The notes below the pieces were generated by a model, which saw nothing but the letters and a program-made list of their open reading frames with translations, made no database searches and was not told the DNA's origin. From Hymenobacter sp. APR13 (GTDB taxonomy: Bacteria; Bacteroidota; Bacteroidia; Cytophagales; Hymenobacteraceae): 64,000 nt of DNA. This document shows, piece after piece, positions 42,647-50,461 of this stretch. The DNA is taken from positions 3,529,001 through 3,593,000 of the forward strand of contig NZ_CP006587.1 in the NCBI RefSeq assembly GCF_000737515.1, in the 5' to 3' direction. The translations under genes and the position numbers were made by a program. Within the stretch, counting starts at the first letter, position 1; every line of letters starts with the position of its first letter.

Positions 42647-44071
42647 ATGAAAAACCCACAGCTCCCCAGCCTGCCCTTGTTTCAGACCATTGCCGAAGCC
42701 GCCGGCGAGCTGGGGTTTCCGGCTTATGTGATTGGGGGCTACGTGCGGGATCTGGCGCTGGAGCGCGGCAGCAAAGACGTGGACGTGGTGTGCGTCGGCG
42801 ACGGGATTGCGCTAGCCCAGGCCGTGGGGCGCAAGCTGCCCGGCCGGCCCCGCGTGACGGTGTTCAAGAACTTCGGCACGGCCATGCTGCCCACGCCCGA
42901 GATTGAAGTGGAGTTTGTGGGCGCCCGCAAGGAAAGCTACCGCGCCGAAAGCCGCAAGCCCGAAGTGGAGGCCGGCACCCTGGAAGAAGACCTGGCCCGG
43001 CGCGACTTCACCATCAACGCCCTGGGATTGAGCCTCAACCCTGACACCTACGGCGAGCTGGTAGACCGCTACGACGGCATGGGCGACCTGCAGCGCCGCA
43101 TCATCCGTACGCCGCTGGACCCCGACGTGACTTTCTCCGACGACCCGCTGCGGATGCTGCGCGCCATCCGGTTTGCCACCCAGCTGGACTTCGACATCGA
43201 CCCCGACACGTTTGACGCCCTGGCCCGCAACAAGGAGCGCATCAAGATCATCTCACAGGAGCGCATCACCACCGAGCTGAACAAGATCATCATGGCCCCG
43301 AAGCCCAGCTACGGCTTCAAGCTGCTGTTCAGCTGCGGGCTGCTGCAACTCATCTTCCCCAAGATGGCCCAATTGCAGGGGGTGGAGAAAGTGGGCAAAC
43401 ACGCCCATAAGGACAATTTCTACCACACCCTGCAGGTGCTCGACAACGTGGTGGCGGCCGGCGGCGACCTGTGGCTGCGCTGGTCGGCCATCCTGCACGA
43501 CATCGCCAAGCCCGCCACCAAGCGCTTTGATGCACGCGTGGGCTGGACCTTCCACGGCCACGAAGACAAGGGCGCCCGCTGGGTGCCGGGCATCTTCACG
43601 GACCTGAAGCTGCCGCTGGGCGAGGAGATGCGCCAAGTGCAGAAGCTGGTGCGCCTGCACTTGCGCCCCATTGCCCTGAGCAAGGAAATCGTGACCGACT
43701 CGGCGGTGCGCCGCCTGCTGTTCGAGGCCGGCGACGACATCGACCGCCTGATGCTGCTGTGCCGCGCCGACATCACCAGCAAAGACTACGACCGCAAGAA
43801 CCGCTACCTGCGCAACTTCGACGTGGTGGAGCAGAAGCTGAAGGAGGTGGAGGAAAAAGACCACCTGCGCAACTTCAAGCCCGTCATCACCGGCGAAATC
43901 ATCATGGCCACCTTCAGCCTGAAGCCGTCCCGCGACGTGGGCGAGCTGAAGGAAGCGCTGCTGGAAGCCATCCTGGAAGGCAAGATTCGCAACGAGCATG
44001 ACGAGGCGTTTGCGCTACTCCTGGAGCTGGGGGCGCGCAAAGGCCTGACGCCGGTACCCGCTGCAGAATAG
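42647..44071 (+). CDS. cca: CCA-adding tRNA nucleotidyltransferase with HD domain
   Basis: The enzyme adds or repairs the 3' CCA of tRNAs. From ATG 42647 (MKNPQLPSLPLFQTIAEAAG) it has 474 residues. The nucleotidyltransferase head carries YVIGGYVRDLALERGSKDVDVVC (metal Asp-x-Asp), then EDLARRDFTINAL and DPLRMLRAIRFATQLDF. The neck/body is normal for class II enzymes. A C-terminal HD phosphohydrolase domain is present, with HKDNFYHTLQVLDNV and ILHDIAKPATK. A group-specific polyA polymerase cannot be excluded, but the single gene and HD domain favour CCA addition. Confidence 0.93.
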   Translation: MKNPQLPSLPLFQTIAEAAGELGFPAYVIGGYVRDLALERGSKDVDVVCVGDGIALAQAVGRKLPGRPRVTVFKNFGTAMLPTPEIEVEFVGARKESYRAESRKPEVEAGTLEEDLARRDFTINALGLSLNPDTYGELVDRYDGMGDLQRRIIRTPLDPDVTFSDDPLRMLRAIRFATQLDFDIDPDTFDALARNKERIKIISQERITTELNKIIMAPKPSYGFKLLFSCGLLQLIFPKMAQLQGVEKVGKHAHKDNFYHTLQVLDNVVAAGGDLWLRWSAILHDIAKPATKRFDARVGWTFHGHEDKGARWVPGIFTDLKLPLGEEMRQVQKLVRLHLRPIALSKEIVTDSAVRRLLFEAGDDIDRLMLLCRADITSKDYDRKNRYLRNFDVVEQKLKEVEEKDHLRNFKPVITGEIIMATFSLKPSRDVGELKEALLEAILEGKIRNEHDEAFALLLELGARKGLTPVPAAE

Positions 44072-44108
44072 GCACAGCCGGCCAGCCAGCTTGGGAGGCC
44101 AGCTGTGC
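44072..44108. terminator. Probable terminator between convergent genes
   Basis: GCACAGCCGGCC (44072-44083) pairs with GGCCAGCTGTGC (44097-44108) with one G-U pair, just after the cca stop and before the stop of the facing esterase gene. Confidence 0.5.
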
Positions 44109-44141
44109 TGTCAGCCAGATTCTATTTAGCGCCAGCGCGGC

Positions 44142-45314
44142 CTAGCGTTTGGGCGGCTGGGCGCACAGCGTGGCCAGCGTTTGCCGGAGCAGCGCCGGGC
44201 CCTCGGGGCGGTAGAGGAAGCCGTGGCCGCCGCTGGGCAGGGTCTGCAGAAACCATTGCGCCGCCTGCGACGGGCGGGCGTCGTAGGTGGCCTTCACGGC
44301 CGAGTACTTATACAACGAGTCATCCTGGGCGCTGAGCTGGTAGCAAGGCTTGTCCTGGCCTAAGCGGCCGTAGCTGGCCTGCAGCGGCAGCACCGGCGCA
44401 GGCGACAACGCGTAGAACCCGCTGAAAGAAGCGGGGCGCTGGCTGGCAAACCACAGGGCGGCACTGCCACCGTTGCTCATGCCGCCGAGTACCGTGTGGC
44501 GGCCGTCGGTGCGGTAGCGGGCCTGCACTTCGGCCAGGATTCGCTCGATCTGGGCGAAGGCGGCCGGTTGCGTGACCCAGCCAAAGCTGGCCCGTCCGAA
44601 CGGATACACCACCAGCGCATTGGCGGGCGCCACCTCGAAAATCGTTTCTTCTGCCACGTCCCGGTCGGCATAGCCAAACTGCTTGGTGTTCACCACGCCG
44701 CCGTGCAGATACACCACCACCGGGGCTGGCTTGGCCGGATCGTAGCCGGCCGGCACGCGCACCAGATAAGGCATCCGAACGGTATCGGCCGGTACCGGAC
44801 TGAAGTAGAGAGCGAAACCGGGCGTGGCGGCCGTTCGGGCTTTACCGTTGTAGGCGGGCAGCGTGCGGGCCTGGGTTTCGGCTATCCAGCGGGTACTGGC
44901 GGCTCGGGCGTCAGCGGTTTGCTGGGCTAGGGCCTGGCGCATGGCGGCCAGCCAGCGCGGCCAAGCGGCCTCGGTGCGCAACGGGGCCAGCATCGGGTCG
45001 TTGGCGACGTTGTCAAGGTCGCGGGGCTGCATGCTCAGGGGGCGGTGGCGGCTCAGCTGCCCTAGCCAGCGCCAGGCCAGCGGGCGGCGCGCCGGGCAGT
45101 TGGCGGCTGCTATGGCCCCGCTAAACAGCTCAAACTCATTGGCGCGGGTGCTATCGGGCCGGAAAGCCTGCTCGAAGGTGGCAGCAGCCGCGCAGAAGTC
45201 TTTGGTTTGCATCTGGGCGCCGCTCTGGTTTATCAGCTGGTCATAGGTAGGCGTGGCAGATTGCGCAAACGAAACGGCTGGAGCCAGCGCCAGCGCGAAA
45301 ATAAGAGGCTTCAT
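44142..45314 (-). CDS. Secreted alpha/beta-hydrolase (esterase-like) with N-terminal helical region
   Basis: A 390-residue protein with signal peptide (ending VSFAQ). Residues about 20-145 are helical and TPR-like (FCAAAATFEQAFRPDSTRANEF, with paired Cys). From about 165 comes an alpha/beta-hydrolase of the feruloyl-esterase/PHB-depolymerase type. It shows VVVYLHGGVV (oxyanion region), the nucleophile elbow GGMSNGGSAALW (Ser), and a catalytic His in LPSGGHGFLY. Substrate is unknown. A near-perfect 22-bp palindrome (45343-45364) lies directly upstream of the start. Confidence 0.87.
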   Translation of the reverse strand: MKPLIFALALAPAVSFAQSATPTYDQLINQSGAQMQTKDFCAAAATFEQAFRPDSTRANEFELFSGAIAAANCPARRPLAWRWLGQLSRHRPLSMQPRDLDNVANDPMLAPLRTEAAWPRWLAAMRQALAQQTADARAASTRWIAETQARTLPAYNGKARTAATPGFALYFSPVPADTVRMPYLVRVPAGYDPAKPAPVVVYLHGGVVNTKQFGYADRDVAEETIFEVAPANALVVYPFGRASFGWVTQPAAFAQIERILAEVQARYRTDGRHTVLGGMSNGGSAALWFASQRPASFSGFYALSPAPVLPLQASYGRLGQDKPCYQLSAQDDSLYKYSAVKATYDARPSQAAQWFLQTLPSGGHGFLYRPEGPALLRQTLATLCAQPPKR

Positions 45315-45342
45315 AGATGGGAGGATAACAGGAGGGAAGGAA

Positions 45343-45364
45343 CCTAATCGGGCGCCCGGTTAGG
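45343..45364. promoter_or_regulatory. Operator-like palindrome upstream of the esterase gene
   Basis: CCTAATCGGGC and GCCCGGTTAGG are inverted copies with one mismatch, 29 bp before the ATG. Position and symmetry suit a repressor site; no promoter box was found to confirm it. Confidence 0.4.
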
Positions 45365-45398
45365 CGAATAGAACCACTATTTGTTCAGGCCCAAACAT

Positions 45399-45450
45399 GA
45401 GAAAGCCCCTTATCTACTGGTTGCAGCACAGTAGGTAAGAGGACTTTCTC
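45399..45450. terminator. Imperfect long hairpin downstream of the PspC-GIN region
   Basis: GAGAAAG...CTTATCTACTG and CAGTAGGTAAG...CTTTCTC pair over about 20 bp with G-U pairs and one bulge. It could end the minus-strand PadR-PspC transcript after the remnant at 45605; no long T-tract follows. Confidence 0.45.
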
Positions 45451-45604
45451 GACCAGTCTTTCACTCACCAGAAAAAGACACTTTGGGTCACTCAGGCAGA
45501 TAGATGCACGTTGGAACAGCAAGGTTGCCTGCCTGAAAACAATTGTGGGTCCCGGTAGCAAAAGTGTTGCCAGCCGGGTGAGGACCGCATGAAGTAGCAG
45601 TTAT

Positions 45605-45784
45605 TTACACACGGCACTGACGCAGGAAGCCCCAACGATATCTTTTCCCTCGTTGTGCGGGCTGCCGTTGTTGTACCATGCCGGGCCCGATGGCGTCGGC
45701 TTTCAGGTTATCTGCCACGTGAAGGCACACTTTGCTGAGGCCGGCCAGATCCACGCCAGCGGTGCGAGCCAATGTAGGCTGGCC
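45605..45784 (-). pseudogene. Decayed remnant of a GIN (DUF2807) domain
   Basis: On the minus strand, just behind the PspC-GIN gene and in another frame, 45605-45784 encodes TLARTAGVDLAGLSKVCLHV followed by ADNLKADAIGPGMVQQ. This parallels the last strands of the intact domain, ARRADIDAVGATKVRLHV then TDELRAEAIGASLIEY. More than half of the residues agree, and the DNA also aligns. The frame has no start of its own and ends at a TAA (45605-45607). It is best explained as the leftover of a tandem duplication of the 3' end or of a lost neighbouring paralogue. Confidence 0.7.
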
Positions 45785-45798
45785 CGCACCGGGCGCGG

Positions 45799-48408
45799 CT
45801 ACTCCACGCTGCGGACGGAGGCAGCCCCCAGCGCTTCGCGGCGGATGGTAGTAGGCTTGCCGCTGTACTCGATGAGGCTGGCGCCGATGGCCTCGGCCCG
45901 CAGCTCATCCGTCACGTGCAGGCGCACCTTGGTGGCACCTACCGCGTCGATGTCGGCGCGGCGGGCGGTGAACTCGGCGGCGGCCACTTCGCAGGCGCCG
46001 GCGCCGTCTACTTTCAGCTCGTCGGCGCTGCCCTGCAGGGCGGCCTGGCAGCCGCCGGCCAGCTCCAGCTGCAGCTGCTGCAGCGTGCCGGTCAGGCGCA
46101 GCTTGCTGCCCCCAGCCTGCGTGACGCGAAGGTCTCCGGAATTGAAGCCGCTAACCTCGGCGTGGGTGCCGCCAACCAAACTCAGGTTGTTCAGCTCGGG
46201 CAGCTCAATGATGAGCAGCACTTGGTCCTGGTCGCCGCTGCGGGAATCGAACAGGTCGCGGTTGCGGGGGCTGATGGTCAGCTCGCGGCCGTCGCGGGTG
46301 ACTTTCAGGTCGCGCAGGGTGCGGTCGTCGCCGGCGGCGCGCACGGTGTAGGTGCTGCCCTGCCGGATGATGGCCCGGTAGCCGCCCACGATGTTGACCT
46401 CGTTGAAGTCGGTTTCGTTGAAGCTCTCCCGCCCGGAGCCGTAGGCGTCCTCGTCGGCGTTGATGGACCGCACGCGGTCAAAGCTCAGTTTCACGTCGGA
46501 GTCGTCGCGGCCGTCGTTGTAGTCTTCGTCGTCGGAGTTGGAGGCGTCCTGCTCGCGCAGGTCATCGGCGGAGCAGCTGAGGCACTCCACCTTGTTGCCC
46601 TGCATGCGGAATACCTCGTTTTCGGGGCGCTGGGGCTCGCGGCCGTTCACGTAGTTGTCGGAATCAAGCCAGTCGGCAAACGTCTCGCTCATGCGGAAGG
46701 TGCGGCCGCGGGGCATTAGCAGGCGCAGGCGCATCTGCTGGTCGCGGAAGCGGGCGTTGGGCTGGTAGGTGAAGTGGTCGTCCACGCTCAGGGTCGAGTC
46801 GTTGAGGACGCGCACATTGTGGCTGGTGGAGGTGGCTGCCGTGCGGCGGGCCAGCGAATCGGTAGCGCCCTTGGCGGCGATGATGCGCTCCAGGCGCGGG
46901 GCCTGGGCACTGTCGATGCCTACTAGGTCGAGGTCCACCCACTTGTCGTTGTTGAGCTGCCGGCGCTCCAGCACCAGGCGAGGGCTGCTGAGGCGGTCGA
47001 GCGTGGTGGTCTGGGTGATTTCCTCTTCGCGCTGAAACTCGCGGCCCACCCGGATGCCGGCCACCGAGCTACCCACGATGCCCAGCAGCCACAAGCCCAG
47101 CAGCGTGAGCGACGCCGTGCGGCTCAGCACGGAGCGGCGCAGCAGCAGCCCCAGGCCCGACAGCATCAGGGCCAGCGCCGGAATGGCCGTGAGCAGGAAG
47201 AAGGAAAGCACGGCCCACACTGAAATGTCATTGAAGAGCAGGAAGGGCTGCAGCGGGCCGAAATCCAGGTTGTCGGAAGAGGAAATCAGCCCCAGGCCGA
47301 TGCCCAGCGCAATAACCACGCTCAGCAGGATGGCAAAGCCGGTGAGGGCCATGATGCCGCCGGCCACCACCCGGATCAGCGAGCCAATGCCATTGATGAC
47401 GGGCCGCACGTTGCTGAACGAGTCTTCCAGGAACGTGCCCACGGGCCGGTTGTTGACGGGGCTAGTCTCCGAACCGGCGGCGTAGGGGTTGTTGCGCAGG
47501 TTTTCATCCAGGGCCGAGAGCGTGACGGCGTCGCCGCGCATGCGGAGCTTGTCGGAGGCGGTTTTCGCCTCCGGCAAGAGAATCCACAGGATGATGTAGA
47601 GCCAGAAGCCCAGGCTGCCGGCAATGAGCAGCAGCAGGAAGGCAATGCGCACCACCACCACATCTACCCGCAGGTAAGCCGCCAGCCCGGCCGAAACCCC
47701 GCCGACCTTGCCGTTGTCGGTGTCGCGGTAGAGCTTCTTAAACGCCGGGTCGGTGTCGGGGTCGGTGGTGTCGTAGCGTTTGGGCAGCACCACCCACAGA
47801 ATGATGTAGGCCAGCACCGTGATACCCGCTACCCGCTCGCCAAACTGGTTGAGGGGCGTATCGTCGAACGCTGCGGGCACGGCCAGCAGCAACACCAGCA
47901 GGGCAATCCGAATCCAGAGCGGGTTGGTGCCGAAGTAGTGCGCCAGCCCGGCTGCCACCCCAGCCACCTTGCGGTGAGCCATGTCGCGGTACATCTGCCG
48001 GGGCGCGGCCTGGGCGGTATCGGCGGTTTCGGGGCCGGACTTGGCGCGGCGGCCGGCACCGGCAGTGCCGTCGGCGTAGGTGCCCTGGGCCGAGCCGCTA
48101 GCTACGGCCTCGGCCAGCAGTTCTTCCTCTTCTTCGGCGTCGTCGGCGCTCTGAAAGTCGCTCACCCGGCCCATTTTGGCCGTCATGGCCTCCACGTCGT
48201 CCAGCGTGATGACCTGCTTGAGGCCGGAGAGGCGGGCGGCGAAGAGCTCGGCAATGCGGCCTTCGATGTCGGCCACAATTTCCTCGTGGCCGCGGTAGCC
48301 GCTGAAGTGGGCTTTCACTTCCGCCAGGTAGCGGCTAAGCACTTCGTAGCCATCCTCCTCAATGTGGAAGATCATGCCCTGAAGGTTGATGCTGATGTTC
48401 TTTTTCAT
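45799..48408 (-). CDS. PspC-domain membrane protein with C-terminal GIN/DUF2807 adhesin-like domain
   Basis: From ATG 48406-48408 (MKKNISINLQGMIFHI) the protein has 869 residues. Order: an N-terminal soluble domain (about 1-90, SRYLAEVKAHFSGYRGHEE); two PspC domains (about 136-210, MYRDMAHRKVAGVAAGLAHY; about 223-283, LYRDTDNGKVGGVSAGLAAY), each with its membrane helix; further membrane helices up to about 480; then an extracytoplasmic beta-rich part ending in a DUF2807 head-GIN beta-solenoid (about 675-860, YRAIIRQGSTYTVRAAGDD). PspC proteins sense envelope stress. The gene starts 45 bp after padR, the typical PadR-PspC operon of Bacteroidota, where PadR probably represses both. Confidence 0.9.
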   Translation of the reverse strand: MKKNISINLQGMIFHIEEDGYEVLSRYLAEVKAHFSGYRGHEEIVADIEGRIAELFAARLSGLKQVITLDDVEAMTAKMGRVSDFQSADDAEEEEELLAEAVASGSAQGTYADGTAGAGRRAKSGPETADTAQAAPRQMYRDMAHRKVAGVAAGLAHYFGTNPLWIRIALLVLLLAVPAAFDDTPLNQFGERVAGITVLAYIILWVVLPKRYDTTDPDTDPAFKKLYRDTDNGKVGGVSAGLAAYLRVDVVVVRIAFLLLLIAGSLGFWLYIILWILLPEAKTASDKLRMRGDAVTLSALDENLRNNPYAAGSETSPVNNRPVGTFLEDSFSNVRPVINGIGSLIRVVAGGIMALTGFAILLSVVIALGIGLGLISSSDNLDFGPLQPFLLFNDISVWAVLSFFLLTAIPALALMLSGLGLLLRRSVLSRTASLTLLGLWLLGIVGSSVAGIRVGREFQREEEITQTTTLDRLSSPRLVLERRQLNNDKWVDLDLVGIDSAQAPRLERIIAAKGATDSLARRTAATSTSHNVRVLNDSTLSVDDHFTYQPNARFRDQQMRLRLLMPRGRTFRMSETFADWLDSDNYVNGREPQRPENEVFRMQGNKVECLSCSADDLREQDASNSDDEDYNDGRDDSDVKLSFDRVRSINADEDAYGSGRESFNETDFNEVNIVGGYRAIIRQGSTYTVRAAGDDRTLRDLKVTRDGRELTISPRNRDLFDSRSGDQDQVLLIIELPELNNLSLVGGTHAEVSGFNSGDLRVTQAGGSKLRLTGTLQQLQLELAGGCQAALQGSADELKVDGAGACEVAAAEFTARRADIDAVGATKVRLHVTDELRAEAIGASLIEYSGKPTTIRREALGAASVRSVE

Positions 48409-48453
48409 CTCAGTGCTGCAACTAGTCAAGAAAAACGGGTTGGGGGCGGTGCG

Positions 48454-48861
48454 TTAGAGCAGCGCGTCAGGAGGAGAGGGCGCGTCCGGCGGGGCTACCG
48501 TGAGCGGGGCCGGCGTGGCGGCGGCCGGGGCGTGCGGTTTCTGACGGATGATGCGGATGGAGTCCTGGACTTCCTCCCAGGTCAGGCGCAGCTGGTGCAG
48601 AAACTCCTGGCCGTCGGGCGTGAGGGTGTAGTACTTGCGGGGTGGGCCGGAGGTGGATTCCTTCCAGGTGTAGTCCAGCAGGCCCGCGTTTTTGAGGCGC
48701 GTCAGCAGCGGGTAGAGCGTGCCTTCCACCACAATCATGCGGGCAGCAGTGAGCTCTTCGAGCATATCAGACGCATACACCTCCCCGCGGGCAATGATTT
48801 CCAGAATGCAGAACTCCAGGATGCCCTTCCGCATCTGCACTTGGGTGTTCTCGACTTTCAT
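48454..48861 (-). CDS. PadR-family transcriptional regulator
   Basis: A 135-residue protein from ATG 48859-48861 (MKVENTQVQMRKGILE); the longer frame runs through its own promoter and is excluded. The winged helix covers about 1-85: CILEIIARGEVYASDMLEEL, the recognition region VVEGTLYPLLTRLKNAGLL, and the wing YTWKESTSGPPRKYYTLTPDG. A short helical part and a Pro/Ala-rich tail follow. It should be a dimeric, probably autoregulatory repressor of the downstream PspC gene. Its promoter overlaps two direct AAGGTACT copies. Confidence 0.94.
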   Translation of the reverse strand: MKVENTQVQMRKGILEFCILEIIARGEVYASDMLEELTAARMIVVEGTLYPLLTRLKNAGLLDYTWKESTSGPPRKYYTLTPDGQEFLHQLRLTWEEVQDSIRIIRQKPHAPAAATPAPLTVAPPDAPSPPDALL

Positions 48862-48892
48862 GGGCTGAGGCAGATATCGGTGAAGAATGAGA

Positions 48893-48929
48893 CAAATATA
48901 ACGGAAGGTACTATGCAACGCAAGGTACT
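48893..48929 (-). promoter_or_regulatory. padR promoter with possible PadR operator
   Basis: On the minus strand TATATTTG (48893-48900) is preceded after 20 nt by TTG (48921-48923), an exact Bacteroidota consensus; the start would lie near 48886, about 25 nt before the ATG. Two direct copies of AAGGTACT (48905-48912 and 48922-48929) overlap the core promoter and could be the operator for autoregulation. Confidence 0.62.
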
Positions 48930-49277
48930 GGTAGAAAATATTTTTCAGCAGCAGATTTCGGCCGAAAAAAAACGGTTTGACCGTCCGACGGGCGCCTGGC
49001 CGGGCTGGTGGCAGAGTCAGTGAAGGATCCCATATAATGGGCTATTGGCTGGCAGGGCGCTATTTGCCGCCAGCCGGGCCATTTGGGGAGGGCTGCGCCG
49101 ACGGCCACGCCCGGAATCCGGGAAGGGTAGGGGTGCGTAAGTGCCGGAGAATCCGGCTGGTTGCGGGCAGTAGCCACGCGGAGCGGGGGCGGGTTTATCG
49201 AGCCCCCGAAGTCACGGCGCACTATTAGTTAGTAACTTGCGTTGTGAATCGGATTAGCCGTTTTTAGCTTGTTTTCT
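48930..49277. other. Divergent intergenic region between padR and porV
   Basis: About 350 bp without a gene. The porV promoter must lie here, but I found no exact consensus. Confidence 0.4.
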
Positions 49278-50384
49278 ATGTCGCACATTTTCCGTATTGC
49301 TCCTGTAGTGCTGGGGGTTGGTGGGTTGCTGGCGCTGTCTTCGCAGCGGGCCGTTGCCCAGGACACCACGCCCAAGTACAGCAACGAATTCCTCAACATC
49401 GGTGTCGGGGGCCGCGCCCTGGGCATGGGCAAAGTGCAGGTCAGCCTGGCCAACGATGCCACCGCCGGCTACTGGAACCCAGCCGGCCTGCTCGACCAGA
49501 AAGCCAAGTACGATGCCGTGCTCATGCACTCCGAGCTGTTTTCGGGCATCGTGAAAAACGACTACGGCGCCTTCTCCATGCCCCTCGACGACAAAAGCGC
49601 CATCGGCGTGAGCGTCGTGCGTCTGGGCGTCGACGACATTGCCGACACCCGGGACCTGATCAACGAGTACGGCTACATCCAGTACGACCGGATCCGGTAC
49701 TTCTCGGTGGCCGACTACGCCCTGATGCTGTCGTATGCGCGGCGCCTCGGCAACATTGAGGGCCTGAAAGTGGGGGCCAACGCCAAGGTCATCTACCGCA
49801 ACATCGGCGAGTTTGCCAACGCCTGGGGCTTCGGCATCGACGCGGGCGTGCAGTACGACAAAGGCAACTGGCGCCTCGGCCTTATGGCCCGCGACATCAC
49901 CACCACCGTCAACGCCTGGTCCATCAACTCCGACAAGCTGCGCCCCATTGCCGGCGACTCTACCGGCAGCAGCGTGCCCAAGGGCAGTACCGAAGTCACG
50001 CTGCCCCGCTTTGTGCTGGGCGTAGGCCGCTTGGTGAAGCTGCCCGGCGAATTCACAGCCCTGGCTGCCGTGGATCTGGACCTGACCACCGACGGGCAGC
50101 GCAACACGCTGGTATCGGGCAAGCTGGTGAGCATCGATCCGCGCGCCGGCCTGGAAATCGGCTACAAAAACCTGGTATTCCTGCGCGGTGGCGTGAGCAA
50201 CGTGCAGAAGATCCAGGCCTTCTCGGGCTCCGAGGAGTGGAAGGTGCAGCCCAGCCTGGGCGTAGGCGTGGCCCTGAGCGGCCTGCGGCTGGATGTGGCC
50301 CTGTCGCAGCTGGCCATTGAGAAGCTGGCCGGCCGCACCCAAACCAACAACATTATTGTTTCGCTGGGTTACGGCATCAAATAA
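49278..50384 (+). CDS. porV: PorV/PorQ-family T9SS outer-membrane protein
   Basis: PorV is an outer-membrane barrel that receives T9SS cargo and shuttles it to the PorU sortase. The ATG at 49278 (MSHIFRIAPVVLGVGG) gives 368 residues with a signal peptide ending RAVAQ. Family features: the mature start KYSNEFLNIGVGGRALGMGK, then VSLANDATAGYWNPAGLL (the FadL-like plug region with NPAGL), and a 14-strand type barrel ending LGYGIK. The neighbour encodes a C25 peptidase of PorU type, 77 bp downstream, as expected for the attachment complex. PorQ-type function cannot be fully excluded. Confidence 0.92.
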   Translation: MSHIFRIAPVVLGVGGLLALSSQRAVAQDTTPKYSNEFLNIGVGGRALGMGKVQVSLANDATAGYWNPAGLLDQKAKYDAVLMHSELFSGIVKNDYGAFSMPLDDKSAIGVSVVRLGVDDIADTRDLINEYGYIQYDRIRYFSVADYALMLSYARRLGNIEGLKVGANAKVIYRNIGEFANAWGFGIDAGVQYDKGNWRLGLMARDITTTVNAWSINSDKLRPIAGDSTGSSVPKGSTEVTLPRFVLGVGRLVKLPGEFTALAAVDLDLTTDGQRNTLVSGKLVSIDPRAGLEIGYKNLVFLRGGVSNVQKIQAFSGSEEWKVQPSLGVGVALSGLRLDVALSQLAIEKLAGRTQTNNIIVSLGYGIK

Positions 50385-50403
50385 GACTGCCAGTGGAACC
50401 TAT

Positions 50404-50430
50404 TGCCGCGCCAAGCGAGTTGGCGCGGCA
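50404..50430 (+). promoter_or_regulatory. Hairpin between porV and the PorU2 gene
   Basis: Perfect 11-nt arms (TGCCGCGCCAA and TTGGCGCGGCA) with a 5-nt loop and no T run. It may attenuate or stabilise the upstream mRNA so that PorV is made in excess of the peptidase. Confidence 0.5.
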
Positions 50431-50461
50431 CTTCTCTCTCACTACGTTTCTACGTTACTAT

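Noticed and set aside
45653..46351. Plus-strand frame at the end of the PspC-GIN gene
   Set aside because: It is a shadow; the minus strand carries the GIN domain and its remnant, which explain the coding-like composition.
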